Assembly: GCA_016490735.1 (NCBI GenBank)
Contig: JAEMWC010000152.1
Span: 956,001 to 1,020,000, forward strand
Reading direction: 5' to 3'
Length of the DNA: 64,000 nt
Source: Pachyseris speciosa
Lineage: Eukaryota; Cnidaria; Anthozoa; Scleractinia; Pachyseridae
A program made the translations under genes and the position numbers. Positions 12,030 to 24,865 of the stretch are shown piece by piece (position 1 is the stretch's first letter; each line of letters starts with the position of its first letter). The notes beneath the pieces were generated by a model that was not told where the DNA came from, did no database searches, and worked only from the letters and a program-made list of their open reading frames with translations.

Positions 12030-12031
12030 TA

Positions 12032-13440
12032 AACTACTTTTATGAAATGCTTGTGGTTTCGACGGGCTTAATATTGCGACAACAACTTGGGGGCTAAAAC
12101 ATGTTTTATTTGTGATTGACTACAAAGTTCTCACAATGCACGACAAAGGATCCTATTGGTTGGTTAAAAACACGCTACAATCAGTTCTGGTTTCTAATTT
12201 TGCCAAAGAAAACTTCGCTTCTTTGAATTATTAAGTGAAAATGTAGGCAAAGTCAAAATGCTCAATGAAATGTATAGACAAACAAAGTCAAAATACTCAA
12301 GTTTTAGTAAACATCTTTGAAGACGAAGAGAAAGCGGGCTGCTCAAGGCCAGAACCTGCGAGGATTTTAGCCGCAGCAAATCGCCGGTTTGTTTTACGTC
12401 TTCTTTTTCCTGACGCTTCAAGCTAACAACTATCGCATTTCGTTTGACCCGTTTGAATCTTTGACTTGGGTCGGTAAGGAGCTTCAGACCTTTGTTCAGT
12501 GGAGGTGCATTCAGATATCTATAAAACAAAGGAGTGTTAATTTACTTTACACATCACCGGGATTTATTTCTGGGCTCTGCGTAAAATCTGCGAAGGTGTC
12601 AAATTGGCCATTTCACATTTCTTCTAGCGGTGTTTGTATCTTTTTCGCTGTGCACCAGATTTGGAGAAAATAATAATAATAATAACATTAGGTCAGTTTG
12701 TAAAGTTGACCGGGAGGAAACAGGAAAACTGGTTGACAAAGTTTTTGTTCACAATCTGTAAATTAGCTTCCCGTTTTTTTGTAATTAGTGCGATACTGTT
12801 TTTAAAATTAATTCGTACTCCTAAAATACAATAAAATGCAGATAAATTGTGAAATGATTACTTTTAAATGTCCCCAAAGCCTCCCAAAGTCCAATTAGTG
12901 GACTTTTTTAGTGTTTGCAGACTTTTTGGGCTCTTGGACTAGGTATTTGTTTCCAAACGAACGGTATGATGCAGCGGAAATCGGGAGTCGTCGTCCTGGT
13001 TTTAGGTTGTAAGAAGCGTGAAACCAACCAGTTGGAGCTATGCACATACTATCATAACATTCTGACTCAAGTTCAACATACAAGAAGCAAATATTAAAAG
13101 TAGTAACGGTGTTTTCTACGTAAATTTACGTAGTTGGGACGTTGAGGGTTAAGACTAAGTTATTGTTCTCGTTGAACAAAGGGCCTTATTGTAAGTCCAA
13201 AATTTTATGAAATCCTGGCGAGGGGAGAAATTGAACGCGGCACGTAAAAAACTTGGACGCTTTCACGCTGATGGTATGTTACAAGCGAATTTAACACAGT
13301 CCTGCTTCTTCAAGTTCTCACAATTGTCCCTTGTTTGTCTATATCTTTCTGTTTACTGTTTCTAGTTTCTCTTTTTCGGGTTTTCTGCATGGCTTTCAAG
13401 CTCTGGTGTGACTCTTAGCTTGCCCTTTGCCGATTCTGGC
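12032..13440. other. No gene recognised
   Basis: A few open frames of up to 111 codons occur on both strands (for example 12194-12529), but none has a recognisable domain or splice context. I treat the region as intergenic. Confidence 0.35.
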
Positions 13441-13448
13441 TTCTCCGG

Positions 13449-15228
13449 CTAACTGTTGTACCTCTTCCTCCTTAGTAAATGGCTGTCCTGATTTCCTAAA
13501 CTAAACGGTCTTTTCCGTGTTTGAGGCCAACGCCTTATCCTTTGCGATGCCTGGTTCGTCGGAGAACACATTCTGCGTCTTTTCACACACTTTTGACAGT
13601 CCTGCCTATTCCTCAGTGTGTTGTATATCGCTCTCGGCGTTCCTTTCAAGTAACAAGGTGACGAGAGTTCCATGGTTTTTGCTGGCTGCAATGCTCAGTG
13701 GGTCTTTGTTTTTGCAGTTTCTTATATTGGTGTTGCATCCTGATTTAATTAGTAACTGTGAGATGTTGAAAAATCCACCATAAGCAGCTTCGTGAATTGC
13801 TGTATCTCCTAAAATGTCTTGAATGTTCACATCCACCTTGTAATCAAGAAAGAGCTTCACGACAGGTTCGCTATTTTTCTCGACTGCAATGTGAAGTGGA
13901 GGTTCCCCATTGTTGTCCTTCTGGTTTATGTTGCATCCTGATTCAATTAGTAGCTGTGAAATGTTGAAAAATCCTCCATAAGCAGCTTTGTGAAGTGCTG
14001 TATCTCCTCCATCATCTTGAACTTTCACATCCGCCTTGTAATCAAGCAAGAGCTTGACGACAAGTTCGCCATTATTCTTCACTGCAATATGGAGTGGGGT
14101 TTCACCGTGAGCGTTCTTCTGGTTGATGTAACATCCTGATTCAATTAGTAGCTGTGAAATGTTCAAAAATCCTCCATAAGCAGCTTTGTGAAGTGCTGTA
14201 TCTCTTTCATCGTCTTGAGCATTCACATTTGCCTTGTTATCAAGCAAGAGCTTGACGACAGCTTCACTATTATTCTCGACTGCAATATGAAGTGGGGTTT
14301 CCCTATCCAGGTTCCGTTGGTTGATGTTGCATCCTGATTCAATTAGTAACCGTGGAATGTTGAAAAATTCACCACGAGCAGCAATGTGAAGAGCTGTATC
14401 ACCTTCATCGTTTTGGGTATTCACATCCGCCTTGTTATCAACCAACAGCTTGACGACAGGTTTACTATTTTCTTTAGCTGCAATACGAAGTGGGGTTTCC
14501 TGATAGGCGTTCTGATGGTTGATGCTGCATCCTGACTCAATAAGCAAGCGCGAAATGTTGAAAAATCCTCTTAAAACAGATTTATGAAGTGCTGTATTTC
14601 CTCTATTTTTACGGACAGACCCTACCAATGCTGCCCATTCGTCAAAGTCCTGAATATTCGCATCAGCGCCATGCTCCAGTAGCAGGTGAGTGGCCATGTA
14701 GTGATTCGAACCAGCCGCCAACAACAGAGGTATTACTTTGTCGTCGACTCTTTGAGCATTTATGTCGGCACCAAGATCGATGAGAGACCTGATCAATTTA
14801 CTAGAGGATGACTGGCTCGCACACAACAAAGGTGTCAGATTATTTTTGGTAGAGATATTAATATCTACACCGTCATTTAACACCAGTTCTATAACCTTTT
14901 CTCCATCGTCTTTCTTTGCACTGCAGTGTAATTCACTCAGCGATTGCTCATTCTCAACCATCTCTTGGTAAAGGTTACTTATATCATTTTTCTCTCGCTG
15001 TCTCCCTCCCACATGTGGCAGAAGATCAGCTGCAGATTTCCCGGGAAAAACGGTTGCCTCGCTTGCTGTTTTTTCAATCTTCATACTTTGCACAAAGTCA
15101 TCCAGAAGGGCACTCGCTTTGGATACAATACCATAGTCCCCTTCTAAGACAGCTGCTTGGAGAAGATTGAAACCAGAAAGTCCGTCCACACGCAAGAAGG
15201 CCTTGCGTGCTAGCGTCTTCAGAGTGAG
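13449..15228 (-). CDS. ANK1: large ankyrin-repeat exon
   Basis: A minus-strand exon with an acceptor (CACAG|CTCACT) at 15228 and an uninterrupted frame to the stop TAG at 13606-13608. It begins with a short helical-looking segment (LARKAFLRVDGLSGFNLLQA), a linker, and then a run of about eleven ankyrin repeats alternating between two kinds: GDTALHKAAYGGFFNIS followed by LLIESGCNINQ, and GETPLHIAVEKNSE followed by VVKLLLDNKADVNIQ. Ankyrin repeats form protein-binding scaffolds; the partner is unknown. Upstream exons of this copy are not found. The sequence just past the stop (13449-13605) still resembles the C-terminal tail of ANK2 in another frame, so ANK1 looks shortened by a point change or frameshift. 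Confidence 0.8.
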
Positions 15229-15382
15229 CTGTGCGAAAACAAACAAGCAAAACAAAAACAAACAAGCAAAACATCAAATAATCATAAATTAATTGTATTC
15301 GCAAATGGTTTCACCCAGGAGTCATATCATAACTAAGTGAAGTACGATCGTCTGAGTGAGTGTAGTCCTGGGAAGGACTGTT

Positions 15383-15450
15383 TGTGATGACATTGACTGA
15401 CGTTTCGACATCCTGAGCAGAAGTCATCATCAGAGTCAAGTCATTTGTAT
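15383..15450 (-). ncRNA. Hammerhead ribozyme motif of PLE terminal repeat
   Basis: On the minus strand the conserved core CTGATGA (15427-15433) is followed by a stem II region, GAAA (15403-15406) and the cleavage triplet GTC ending at 15399. Stem I can form from TTGACT with AGTCAA (6 bp), then a one-base bulge, then ATGAC with GTCAT (5 bp). Stem II is imperfect (one mismatch and one extra U next to the core). Stem III is just the palindrome ACGT, so closure would need two RNAs or two tandem copies. Hammerheads of this kind are known from Penelope-like elements. Activity is not shown by sequence. Confidence 0.65.
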
Positions 15451-16215
15451 AACGTCAGTTGGTGGTACAAGTACTGTGGTCGTTGGTCTCATTGGTCAAC
15501 GAAATCGCGACGTTATTTGTCGTCTGTCAGTTAAGCCGCGATGTTGTTGGCTGTGAAGACTGTTAACCTGTTATTGGTGTGTTTCGATCCCTTTTTTTTT
15601 TAAACTTAGTCAAATGTTCGTAGGTGTATTGTTAGTAAAATTAGTCGGTTTTTCTATTGTTTGTCTGTTGTTGATATCGTCAATAAGTCGTTTGTAAGGT
15701 GCGGGAAGCTGTTGGCAACGGTTCAGTGTGTGTTCTAAGTTAGTAAACCAACTTTCCAGCACGATCCGTTGGTGGTAGTTGGTGCAGTAGGTTATGCATT
15801 TACCAGAGTCCCAGTCGATTGTGTGGTTTGTCATTAAATGGTGTTCAGCAATTTTATTATTGATGATGTCACCATTTCTGGTCGCTCGTTTCTGTTCAGT
15901 CAGAAAGATAAGTGCTCTCTTACACGCCTAAACGTGTACCAACAGAGGACATTGTATCTAGTGTTGAGGCGGCTGTCTCGTCACAGAGAACTATCAGAAC
16001 CGACCAAGGACAACATCAGGAGTAGAATAGCTTTTACTATAAAATCAGCTTCTTTCACAGACAATAACTTGACTAGAGACAAGCACTTTAACGACTGAAA
16101 AACGACAATGACGTTGTTATACTTGCCGCTAACAAAAGACGTGTTACTATTGTTATAGACAAGAAAGACTATCATGACAAAAATGGACGTACTTGTTAAC
16201 GGCAACCAGTACAAG

Positions 16216-16845
16216 ACTAAAAGACTAAAGCAAACTGCCTTCCTTTGCAGTCCTTGTTTTTCCAACAGTTAAGCTATTTAATGTATGACGTTCATGCTAA
16301 GACAGCTCCTAAAAGTCTTCTCGATAAGTTTGCGAAAATCAATACAAAACATCATTATAATACGCGATTATCTACAAAAGAATGCTTCTCTGTTAAATTC
16401 TCTAGAACCGAAAAAATGAAAAAATCTTTTACTAGAATTGGTGTGTCTATTTGGAATTCTATTCCACTTTCTGTTAAGACTCTTAAAGTTTCTAATTTTC
16501 GTAAAAAAATTAAATCACTACTCCTTAATGTTCTAGGTAATGAAGATAATTATTTGAATGTTAATTATTTAATAGAATATTTTGTGAAGTTAACCTGATA
16601 TGTTGTATATACTTCCAGTCGTAATTTTAGTCTTTTTCAAATAACAAAATCCCTTGTACTTGAATTTATATGTAAGGTGTTTTCTTTCTGTATGCCTTTG
16701 TAATTCTCTTTTGTTTTTTGTAATTTAATAACGCCTAAATTAAAGTCTTGTCCTGCCTAGATTAGCATTATAGCTATTTGCAGGACATGAAGTATTGTAA
16801 ACTTTATATTTCTTTAAATAAATACATTGTTGTTGTTGTTGTTGT
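16216..16845 (+). mobile_element. 5'-truncated LINE 3' end with (TTG)n tail
   Basis: An open frame at 16245-16598 encodes the C-terminal end of a LINE reverse transcriptase, including YNTRLSTKECFSVKFSRTEK and SIWNSIPLSVKTLKVSNFRK. A 3' UTR follows, ending in (TTG)n at about 16829-16850. It inserted into the Penelope-like element, whose coding sequence resumes near 16975. Truncation at the 5' end is the usual outcome of target-primed reverse transcription. Confidence 0.8.
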
Positions 16846-16850
16846 TGTTG

Positions 16851-16974
16851 TGTTTCGGGCTTTATTTTCACTACTGCTTAAGCAGTGTTCATAACTGCGA
16901 TGATCATTCACATATTCATTCTTTAATCCGCAATTGAAATATATGATTTCATATATTCACCCTCACAAACAGAA
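16851..16974 (+). repeat. SINE body fragment
   Basis: Carries the motif TTTCACTACTGCTTAAGCAG, then AACTGCGATGATCATTCAC and the ATATGATTTCATATATTCA palindrome shared with the SINE cluster at 55384-55792. The tRNA-like head is missing. Confidence 0.65.
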
Positions 16975-18094
16975 CTAATTAAACGAGAGCCAACGCCAGC
17001 ACTTCAACGCAATCTCAACACTACTGTCACTTAAGAAAACTGACGTTTTTGACATTCCACGTTACAACAGACTGAGGTGCCACGTGTCACAACCACCGAA
17101 ACTTTACGGACTGCTCAAACTACACAAACCCAACATAACTATGCGACCCAGTGTTGTTCTGTGGTTCGCCGACTTACGAACTGTCTAAATAACTGACTAC
17201 AATATTGAAACGGCCGAGTGACGAGTCACGAGCACAAACTACATTTACTGAAAACTTTATTGATGCTTTCAAGACAGCACAAGTACTTGACGACTACAAA
17301 CTAGTCTCTTTTGATATGAAATCACTGTTTGATATGAAATCACTATTCCACTCCAACTGGCTCTAGATTGCACTGAGACCGCCATCGAGAACTCCACCTT
17401 ACAACTGCAACAAACAACTACCTAGAAACGACTTAATAGACTTACTGAACCCCTGTCTTACTTATCCCTACTTTCAGTACAACAGCAAACACTACAAACA
17501 GTTCCACGGAACAGCTATAGGCTCACCGGTTTCTGTTATAGCAGAGATCGTCATGCAAAACATCGCGGAACAAGCCCTTGCAATTTAAGAACAAGCACTA
17601 CCGCTCTGGTAACGCTACTTGGTCGACACTTTTACAGCCGTACACAGAGACGAAATCGACGATTTTACGAATACCTTAACTGACAGAATTTCCACATCCA
17701 GTTTACCAAGGAGATCGAGGAAAATGGTAAAATACACTTTATAGACTTCCTAGTTAGCCGTGATAACAGACTACGGACGACTGTTTACAGGAAACCTACA
17801 TATACTGACAGACTACTTGGTGAATCATCATACGTCCGTACTTCACACAAAGCATCGACAATACGAACCATAACGAGTGGAGCCCAAATAGTCTGTGACC
17901 CACGCGACAGTTTAGCAGACGAACGTAAGAACATAAGAACAACTAAAACTGCGACTTTGTTAGACGCAACACTTAAGGTCAGAAACAAACGCTACGAACG
18001 AAAACTCGACACCAGTTACTACAACGAACTTATGAAGCGATCGCATGGATACTACAACCTATAACCCCGGCTATAACCCCGTTCAGGAAGTGCG

Positions 18095-20850
18095 CCCCAG
18101 AATGATGAAACCCTTAAGAAATCTTCCAAACAGCAACTAACAACTAACACTGTTGTTGCTATGCCATGAGCAAGCGCCATTCAACCAGGCATAGCTTGCC
18201 GAAAATACAGCTTGTCAAATTATTGGACTCCTTAAAAAAATTTAAGGATGAATAAAAGAAAGGTCACAAGAGATTTCAGGACAGTCGCAAACAAATTGAC
18301 ATCAGATAGTGCCATAAATCCAGCCTATTCTAATCTTGCTGAGGTAGCGATCAGGCGAGGGATGTTGCGAGGAAATTTCATGATCGGTACCCACATGGAA
18401 GGCCACAGGTTCAGGCTGCAGGCAACGTCATCGTTTCATATTGGGAAGAGTCACTAGAAAAACCCAAACCCACAAGCCGCCAGAGCAATGGAACGCCGCA
18501 AGAGTTAGCTCGGTGTTTTAAAAGAGAAACGAGCAGGGCATGACATACAAGTCAACCTATGCTGAGTTTTCCGCAAATTGATGGAATCGTGTGTTGAAGT
18601 AGGGAAATTATTACTGAGCATGGTACTTAAGAGAATCTATTTGACAACAGACACTGGACGTACTACAGTACAAGAAGGACAAATCTACTAAAATAATGCT
18701 AATATATTCAGCGGAAAGAGGGAAACCGTCAGTTGAAAGGAAGATGTTTGATGGGCAGTGCCACAAAATATATCTTATTACAAAATTCGAGTGGCCTAGG
18801 AATCTTTGGGATACTTGGCAGTGGATAAAGCATCTCCTCAGGGACCTTAAGCAGTTTGTTGGGCAACGTGAATAAGACTCACATATCATGCTCGAAAACA
18901 TGGAGTACCCCAAGGTTCAGTCCTCGGACCGACATTTTTTGCCCTGTTTACAAATGAACAAATGATCTCCCTTCTGCAATGAGCTCACAATCTAATGCGC
19001 AGCGGAAACCGTGGACTGCCTATATACCAAGCCACATTATAAAGGTATTTGTATTAGCAGACGTCAAGAAATGACGCCATACAAATCGATAACTCACTTT
19101 GGAAAAGACTGGGACCAAGTGGCCGTACAAGCGATTGTAGGATTGTTGGGGGTTGGGACGTGTATTGCGAGGAAAGAAGGACGTCTCCCCTAGACAATCC
19201 CATAAACCCTGACACAACACTCTCCATCTCAGTCTCTTCCAACGTCAGCTGTTAGCTATATACCCAGAAAAATGCAAGGTAACTTATGATTTAGACGCAG
19301 AAGTCGATCTACATACCAAGCAACTCTTCTTTTAAAATCTCAAGGAAGTCAATTTAAAAGTTTGGCACTTTCTTCGGGTTTCAGTTGATTTTCTCTGTTT
19401 GTACGCAACTCTTAATTAAGTATCACTTGCATTACTTTCAATTTAGCGGGCCGGACAGTGGGCCGTACTGTAGAATACGGCCCGCAAAATTGACCAATCA
19501 TAGCGCGCGTACTAAGTCAGAGATATAATAACGGTATACCCTTGCTGGAACTGAAACTGGGAGGCAACACCATCGCCTGTTCTAATTCTAAAGAGCTTTT
19601 GGGATTACAGGTTGACACTACGCTGACACGGTCCGATCATGCTGGCAATATAGCCCGGCTCGTCAAAACTTAGCCTCCTTCGTTGCATTCAGTTCCTGCT
19701 CTAAACTAGCTGAAGTACTTTCACACAAACGTTGTTTTTATGGATCACTGGTATGGAGACCGTACAGCAAGAGGCATCATATGCAAACTCCCATGGGACA
19801 CGACTAGTAGCTAGTTGGATTACACTGAAAACTTTGTACAAGGAAAGGTTGATACAGTTTGTTTCTAAATGCGTGAAGGGCTACACTGTTGTCAAATTCA
19901 ACAATTTCTTTGCCCAGAGTGACTCATGTTGAGAAGGGATGTACACAGTATTCAGCGAAGTGGAAAAATTGCCACGGTAGATGAAACCGCGTGACCAAAA
20001 TATCAAGCTTAAATACATAGCTTTGGATGCAAAAGCGATGTCATCTTTTCTTAATGGCACAGCTTTCACAATCAATGGCAGTTGGACGCTCTACGAGGAA
20101 AACTTGTTCTCCGACCTTGTCTGGCACAACCTAACATTATTGTTTATAAAAACAAGATTTCCCGGTAATTATACAACAGAAAATTGGGATACGTCGTAAG
20201 GGCTGATTCTCGTCTCGTTTTTGAACCTGAAAAATAAGACTAGTTGTATCCCTAGGTACTTGATGGCATTGTTTTCCCAACGTGGTTCCTTGGATAAAAC
20301 AGAAAGTGACTCGTATATATCTTACTGGTTGCTGAAAACTTGAACTTGCATTGTTCTCCAGGAGCAACTGCACTATGGACTGGTGATTGTTCCGTTCAGC
20401 TTTTTGTAGAGGTGTCCGTAACTAAAAACGAAAACTAGAAGAATGAGAATGGATGGCACGTCAACCTACTCATACCTTTGCACTACATGAACACATTGTC
20501 AACGTGCACCAACAAGAAAGTCAAGAACGGCTGTTACAAAACACAGGCAAGATGGGTTGCAAAAAGCAATTGTAAACGCACTCTAGTAAGTACCCTTAGC
20601 CTCGAGATTGTCTTTACTGTGACATTTTTCTCATCATGCAAAGCGACACGCGAGCAGTAATTTCGCCATGTTCAGTTAACTGTCGGTCTAGTTTGTCACA
20701 AAAAACTCTCCGTTTTCTCAAGGAAAGATGGTGAAACAATCATCGGCCATCTGCTCTCACCGAATCCGCCTGTAATGTTATAACCTGGTGTGAATGATTT
20801 GCTATACAAACTTGTCTTACTTTGTAAACTTCAATTGTCAGTTTCACGTA
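18095..20850. repeat. Duplicated block A (contains LINE RT remnant)
   Basis: Long stretches match block B (31985-35290), for example GGAAGTGCGCCCCAGAATGA at about 18106 against GGAAGTGTACCCCAGAATGA at about 32001, and GTGGCCTAGGAATCTTTGG at about 18790 against GCGGCCTAGGAATCTTTGG in B. Within it, 18620-19950 is a decayed LINE reverse transcriptase with the motif GVPQGSVLGPTFFALFTN at about 18905. The block lies at higher coordinate than ANK1, just as B follows ANK2 and C follows ANK3, which suggests a repeated exon-plus-flank module. Copy A lacks insertions that are present in B and so serves as the empty-site reference. Confidence 0.7.
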
Positions 20851-22675
20851 TTTAATACTATTTAAAAACTTTGTTCTGAAATGAAAGTCATTCCGGAATT
20901 ATGTAAACAGGCCCTTATTTAATAAAAATTTAAATGATATGCATGCTTAAGGTATTAGTGTATCCTCTATTAGTGTAACTTCTTAAAAGCTGTGTATAAG
21001 GCCCATAATACAACAGTCTGTTGCATAACACTTGCTTGCACTGTATACTTTGAGTTCTTTTCACCCTTTTGAGAGGCTCTGTGGAATGTCTGTGATTGCC
21101 AGTGGTTTTTTTTTCTCCACTGGTTGGCAGTTGAAATTTATCAATGTGCCATGCATTTGGAGGAACTGGGGGACATGATAGACAAATGCTATGGGACAAA
21201 AGATATAAATGCATATATTAATATACAAGGTAAGTTTGGGAGGGGACAAATGATACAACTAATCAGGAAATATCACCCGGAGGAGTGAAATTTGAAAAGT
21301 CGAAATTCTCAAACTTGCACAGAATGAAACTGTAGTGGAACTGTTTCTGGAAAAAATACTTCTAAGTGGAAATCTGATTTCATAAGGAGTTGATTGAACA
21401 TGGATTTATTTAGGAAAAGAAATAGATATTTATAGACGTGTATTTTCATACCATGAATGTATGGTGTGAGGTCATCATCATAGAACAGTTCCATAAACAG
21501 TTTTCCCCAGTCTCTTGCATGGCTTTGAAAATTTGTTGGATGGATGTAATTAGGGTGATCCTCTTTCACTTGAAGGGTCCTCATCAGTGTCTTGAATCCC
21601 TACATGTCACAAAAATGAATATAACCATTTTCATCATGTAACTGTAGTCTGTTGCATATATTTCAAATTAAGAGTACTGGGCGATTCCACAAAATATCCC
21701 TACCCAGCAACAGACCACTTCCATATTTTAACCCCTCCATACCATCAGAATTCCAAAAAGCCTTCCATGGAAGGGGCATGAATATTTTCTGGAATTGCCC
21801 ATTTAAGTTTAAACCTTGAAATTGTATTTTATATTTCTTGTAACATTTTTATTGCTAGAAAGGGCTTTATACACAGTGAGGGAGTAAATAGAGGAAATTG
21901 TGGTGAACTTACACTCCATAGCTCACTGACTCCTTCTGCATCCACTTCTGCAACTGCTTCCATTACTCTCTTGATGTCCAGAATTTCTAGTACGATTTGC
22001 TGTTGTTTAACATAAGTGCTGTCCACTTTCTTTCATATTTCTCTGCCAGCTGATTGAATTCTTCAAAAAATTTGAATTCCACCTTTATTTTAGCCATCTC
22101 AGCAGTCAGCAATTCTTCGCATTCTTTATTTACAACTGCTTCAATAACCTGAAAAATTAAAAAGAAACAACATGATGATTGGAAAATATGCTAACCGGAT
22201 TGTGTGCTGGCAATGATAAGACTGAGTATGATCTCAAAAACAATGGCTTAGCAACTCATTTACCTGATGAAACAGCCGTCCCATAATGCGTAGAAACATG
22301 TGGAGTGTATCCACGACAACAAACTGAAAGGGTATTTTCAGTAGTGGGGGCTGTTTGCAGCCTTTCCTACCATCAGTGGTGGACTTTTTTGCCAGGCATT
22401 CACAATCCGCCATGTCTCTTTCAATCGGCCACTCCTCAACTGAAACAGGAAATTGTGAAAGTGAACTGTTTGTCTAAACTTGTACATTATGCTTTAAAAG
22501 AGAAATAAGAAAATATGCACGCTGATTGGTTAAAAATCGTGTTTCTGTAACTCGATGGAGACACAGAACTAGCGCAAGCTGTTGATGTAATGATGGCTTT
22601 TAAAGAGAATTTACATTTTGATAATCAAAGTTAACAATTTTTTTTCCTTTTTCTTGTCGCGGTGTTTTCTAAAAG

Positions 22676-22826
22676 AAATAGAAAACATATACTCTGTGTT
22701 TCTATCGAGTTATAGAAACCCTCGTGAAAGTTTGGGAGAACTCGAAAAAGCTGTGGAAACACTCCCAAACTTCCACTCGTGTTTCTATAACTCGATAGAC
22801 ACACAGTACATATTTTCTATTTCTTA
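22676..22826. repeat. Long hairpin in intron 5
   Basis: Inverted arms GAAATAGAAAACATATACTC... at 22676-22745 and 22764-22826 (…TATTTTCTATTTC) pair almost completely, sharing GTTTCTATCGAGTTATAG and its complement. A partial third copy (TTTCTGTAACTCGATGGAGA) sits at about 22541. It is probably a fold-back MITE; no clear target duplication was found. Confidence 0.6.
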
Positions 22827-23986
22827 ATTAATGTTCTTTTACCTGTTTTTTGGATGCATACGTACCATCCAGGTCATTAATCTTGTCTCTGGTGCAAAAG
22901 CACCATATGCAAAAAAATTTTGAGCAAGCTGCATTCAGCCCATAAACAAGGGCCAAGAATTTCCAGTCAGAGCAGCAATACCTGTACATAAAGAAAATGT
23001 ATCTATTTTTAGTAGAAGTCTAGTCAGTATTACATACATGTACTAGTGCAAATACTGCAATCTGATTGGCTGAGCTGTTGCACACATATTTACCATTTTC
23101 ACTGACACTGAGACGAATGTTTGTTTTAGCATATACCACACAAGCTGGCAGAGTAAAATAGCAGCCCAAACATAGCTTTTGTTAACTAAAGCAAAATGCA
23201 CAGCCATTTTGTTTTTCTTAACAGTTAGACTAGGAGCCTTAGTTTTCTATGCCATATTTTCTGTTTCTTTTTCTTGTTTCTCTCAGTTCACAAGAAGACG
23301 GAAGAAGGAGGAAATTCATTGTTATGGCATTTGCAGTCAGCCTTATCAATTAAATTCATCTCAAAAATACGACTGCCACAAAAGGGACTTGATTTTGCTA
23401 GAAATAATTATTTCCATAGCTACCCACCATTCAACATCAAAGTGCTCTCCATCAATCTCTAAACCCTCTGATTTTACTGCCTCAATTTCTTTGAATGTCT
23501 GGCCTAAACACTCCTTTAATTCCTCATAGTCCTCTTTCCCTATAATAACCAGAAAACATTATCTGCTTTAGAATATTATTATAATTGTTGAATGAAATTG
23601 TTTTGAAACCAAAAAATGGATTTCATTATGTTTATGTTTTGCAGAGTAAAATCTTGCTAGAAGTTCAACAGATCAAGAACCTCCAGCCTGAAATTTCTTG
23701 AGAACAACAAATTTTAAAGGAACTATTAAGAATGTAAGTGTTGACTTATTTGAAATATTTTGGGATCAGGATCAGTGATACAATGCCAGATCAATTCCTT
23801 GACTGCAAAAATTATTTTGACTCTGTAACAGCTCACATAACTAGCAAAAATTCCCATTAAATTATTTTGTATTAATTAAGGGTCTTTATATTTTAGGATA
23901 ATTTAAGGATCATTCTAATAATGTCAGTTAGGTGTCCTCAGTTAGCGCCCTGTGGTGCTAGATTATTAGACACATAAATAAAGTTG

Positions 23987-24427
23987 CCCGGCAGGGGGGG
24001 GGGGGGGGTACTCCCTTATATCTGCTATATAGGTATGTGCGGCCCAAAAGGGTATGGTTTTTCGGCTGTCTTGGTCATTAATAGGGTATCAATGTTAGCT
24101 GATTTCGGCCATTTTGTCATAAATAGGGTATGGTTTTTGCACTCTAACCTTGATATGAGTATAATTTTAAGAAGAAGCCACTTTTTCATCATTATCGAAG
24201 AGAAAATCAACAAAAGCCATTCACAAATTATGTTTATGGTAATTTAACATTGGTCTGAACTAGGGAACTTATTATAATGCTGGTCAGAAACAGGGTTTTG
24301 ATTTAAAAGTCAGGTCATAAATAGGGTAGGGAACATCGCAGATTTTGGTCATAAACAGTGTAAGGGTTTTGGGAAGCGGACCGCACACCCCCACCCAATT
24401 TTTCTGGGAGTACCCCCCCGCCCCGGG
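23987..24427. mobile_element. GC-ended TIR element with perfect 8-bp duplication
   Basis: A perfect octamer TAAAGTTG lies at 23979-23986 and 24428-24435. The ends are CCCGGCAGGGGG on the left and, in reverse, CCCGGGGCGGGGG, each followed by GTACTCCC. The interior repeats ATAGGGTATGG-type phrases. An 8-bp duplication fits hAT or P superfamilies; the CCCGG start does not let me choose. A second copy is at 7014-7614. It lies in intron 3 of the nine-exon gene. Confidence 0.75.
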
Positions 24428-24865
24428 TAAAGTTGTTGTTGATGGTGGTGGTGAATATACATTTCATGAAATTTCAAAGGTTATGTTAATGAATGCTTAC
24501 CATTGTATAATGCTAAGGTGTACTGGTTTTCAAACGAATGCCTGTCTTCGGCAAGCACGTTAAAAACTGCCATAACTGTGCCAATCCGCCTACTGGTTCT
24601 CCTGCCATCAGCAGCAAATCTCAGCTTGACTGTCCTCCCTCCTCTCTTAATGGCTTCCTTAACATCTTCTATTTCCAGAAGGTATTCCAATACCTCCCTG
24701 ATGCTGCGGCGCGAGCCATCTCCATTCTTAGCCTTGGTATAAAAAATACAGGATAAGGATATGGTAGTCAGTTTAAAGCTACTTACAGGGCCACAATGAC
24801 AACAAATATTGAATTTAAATTGCAATCCAGGAAAACAAAGTGGTTTATTTTGATCCTTTATTTAA

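Larger units (their letters stand above)
15345..18060 (+). pseudogene. Penelope-like element 2, nested and decayed
   Basis: PLE coding blocks lie at 15838-16215 (translations include ILAANKRR and VIDKKDYHD) and 16975-18060 (KLYGLLKLHKPN at about 17100, then palm and thumb pieces). They are separated by a LINE 3' end and a SINE. At the catalytic site the motif is degraded: RYLVDTFTAVH at about 17609, where a YxDD-type signature is expected. Many stops and frame changes follow, and a 17-bp segment TTTGATATGAAATCACT is doubled near 17310-17345. A hammerhead-type motif lies at the upstream edge (15383-15450). The element is dead but shows the PLE plan of terminal ribozyme plus RT. Confidence 0.8.

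Noticed and set aside
22264..22283. CTGATGAAAC as a hammerhead core
   Set aside because: No stem II or cleavage triplet can be placed around it; it belongs to an exon with a consistent frame.
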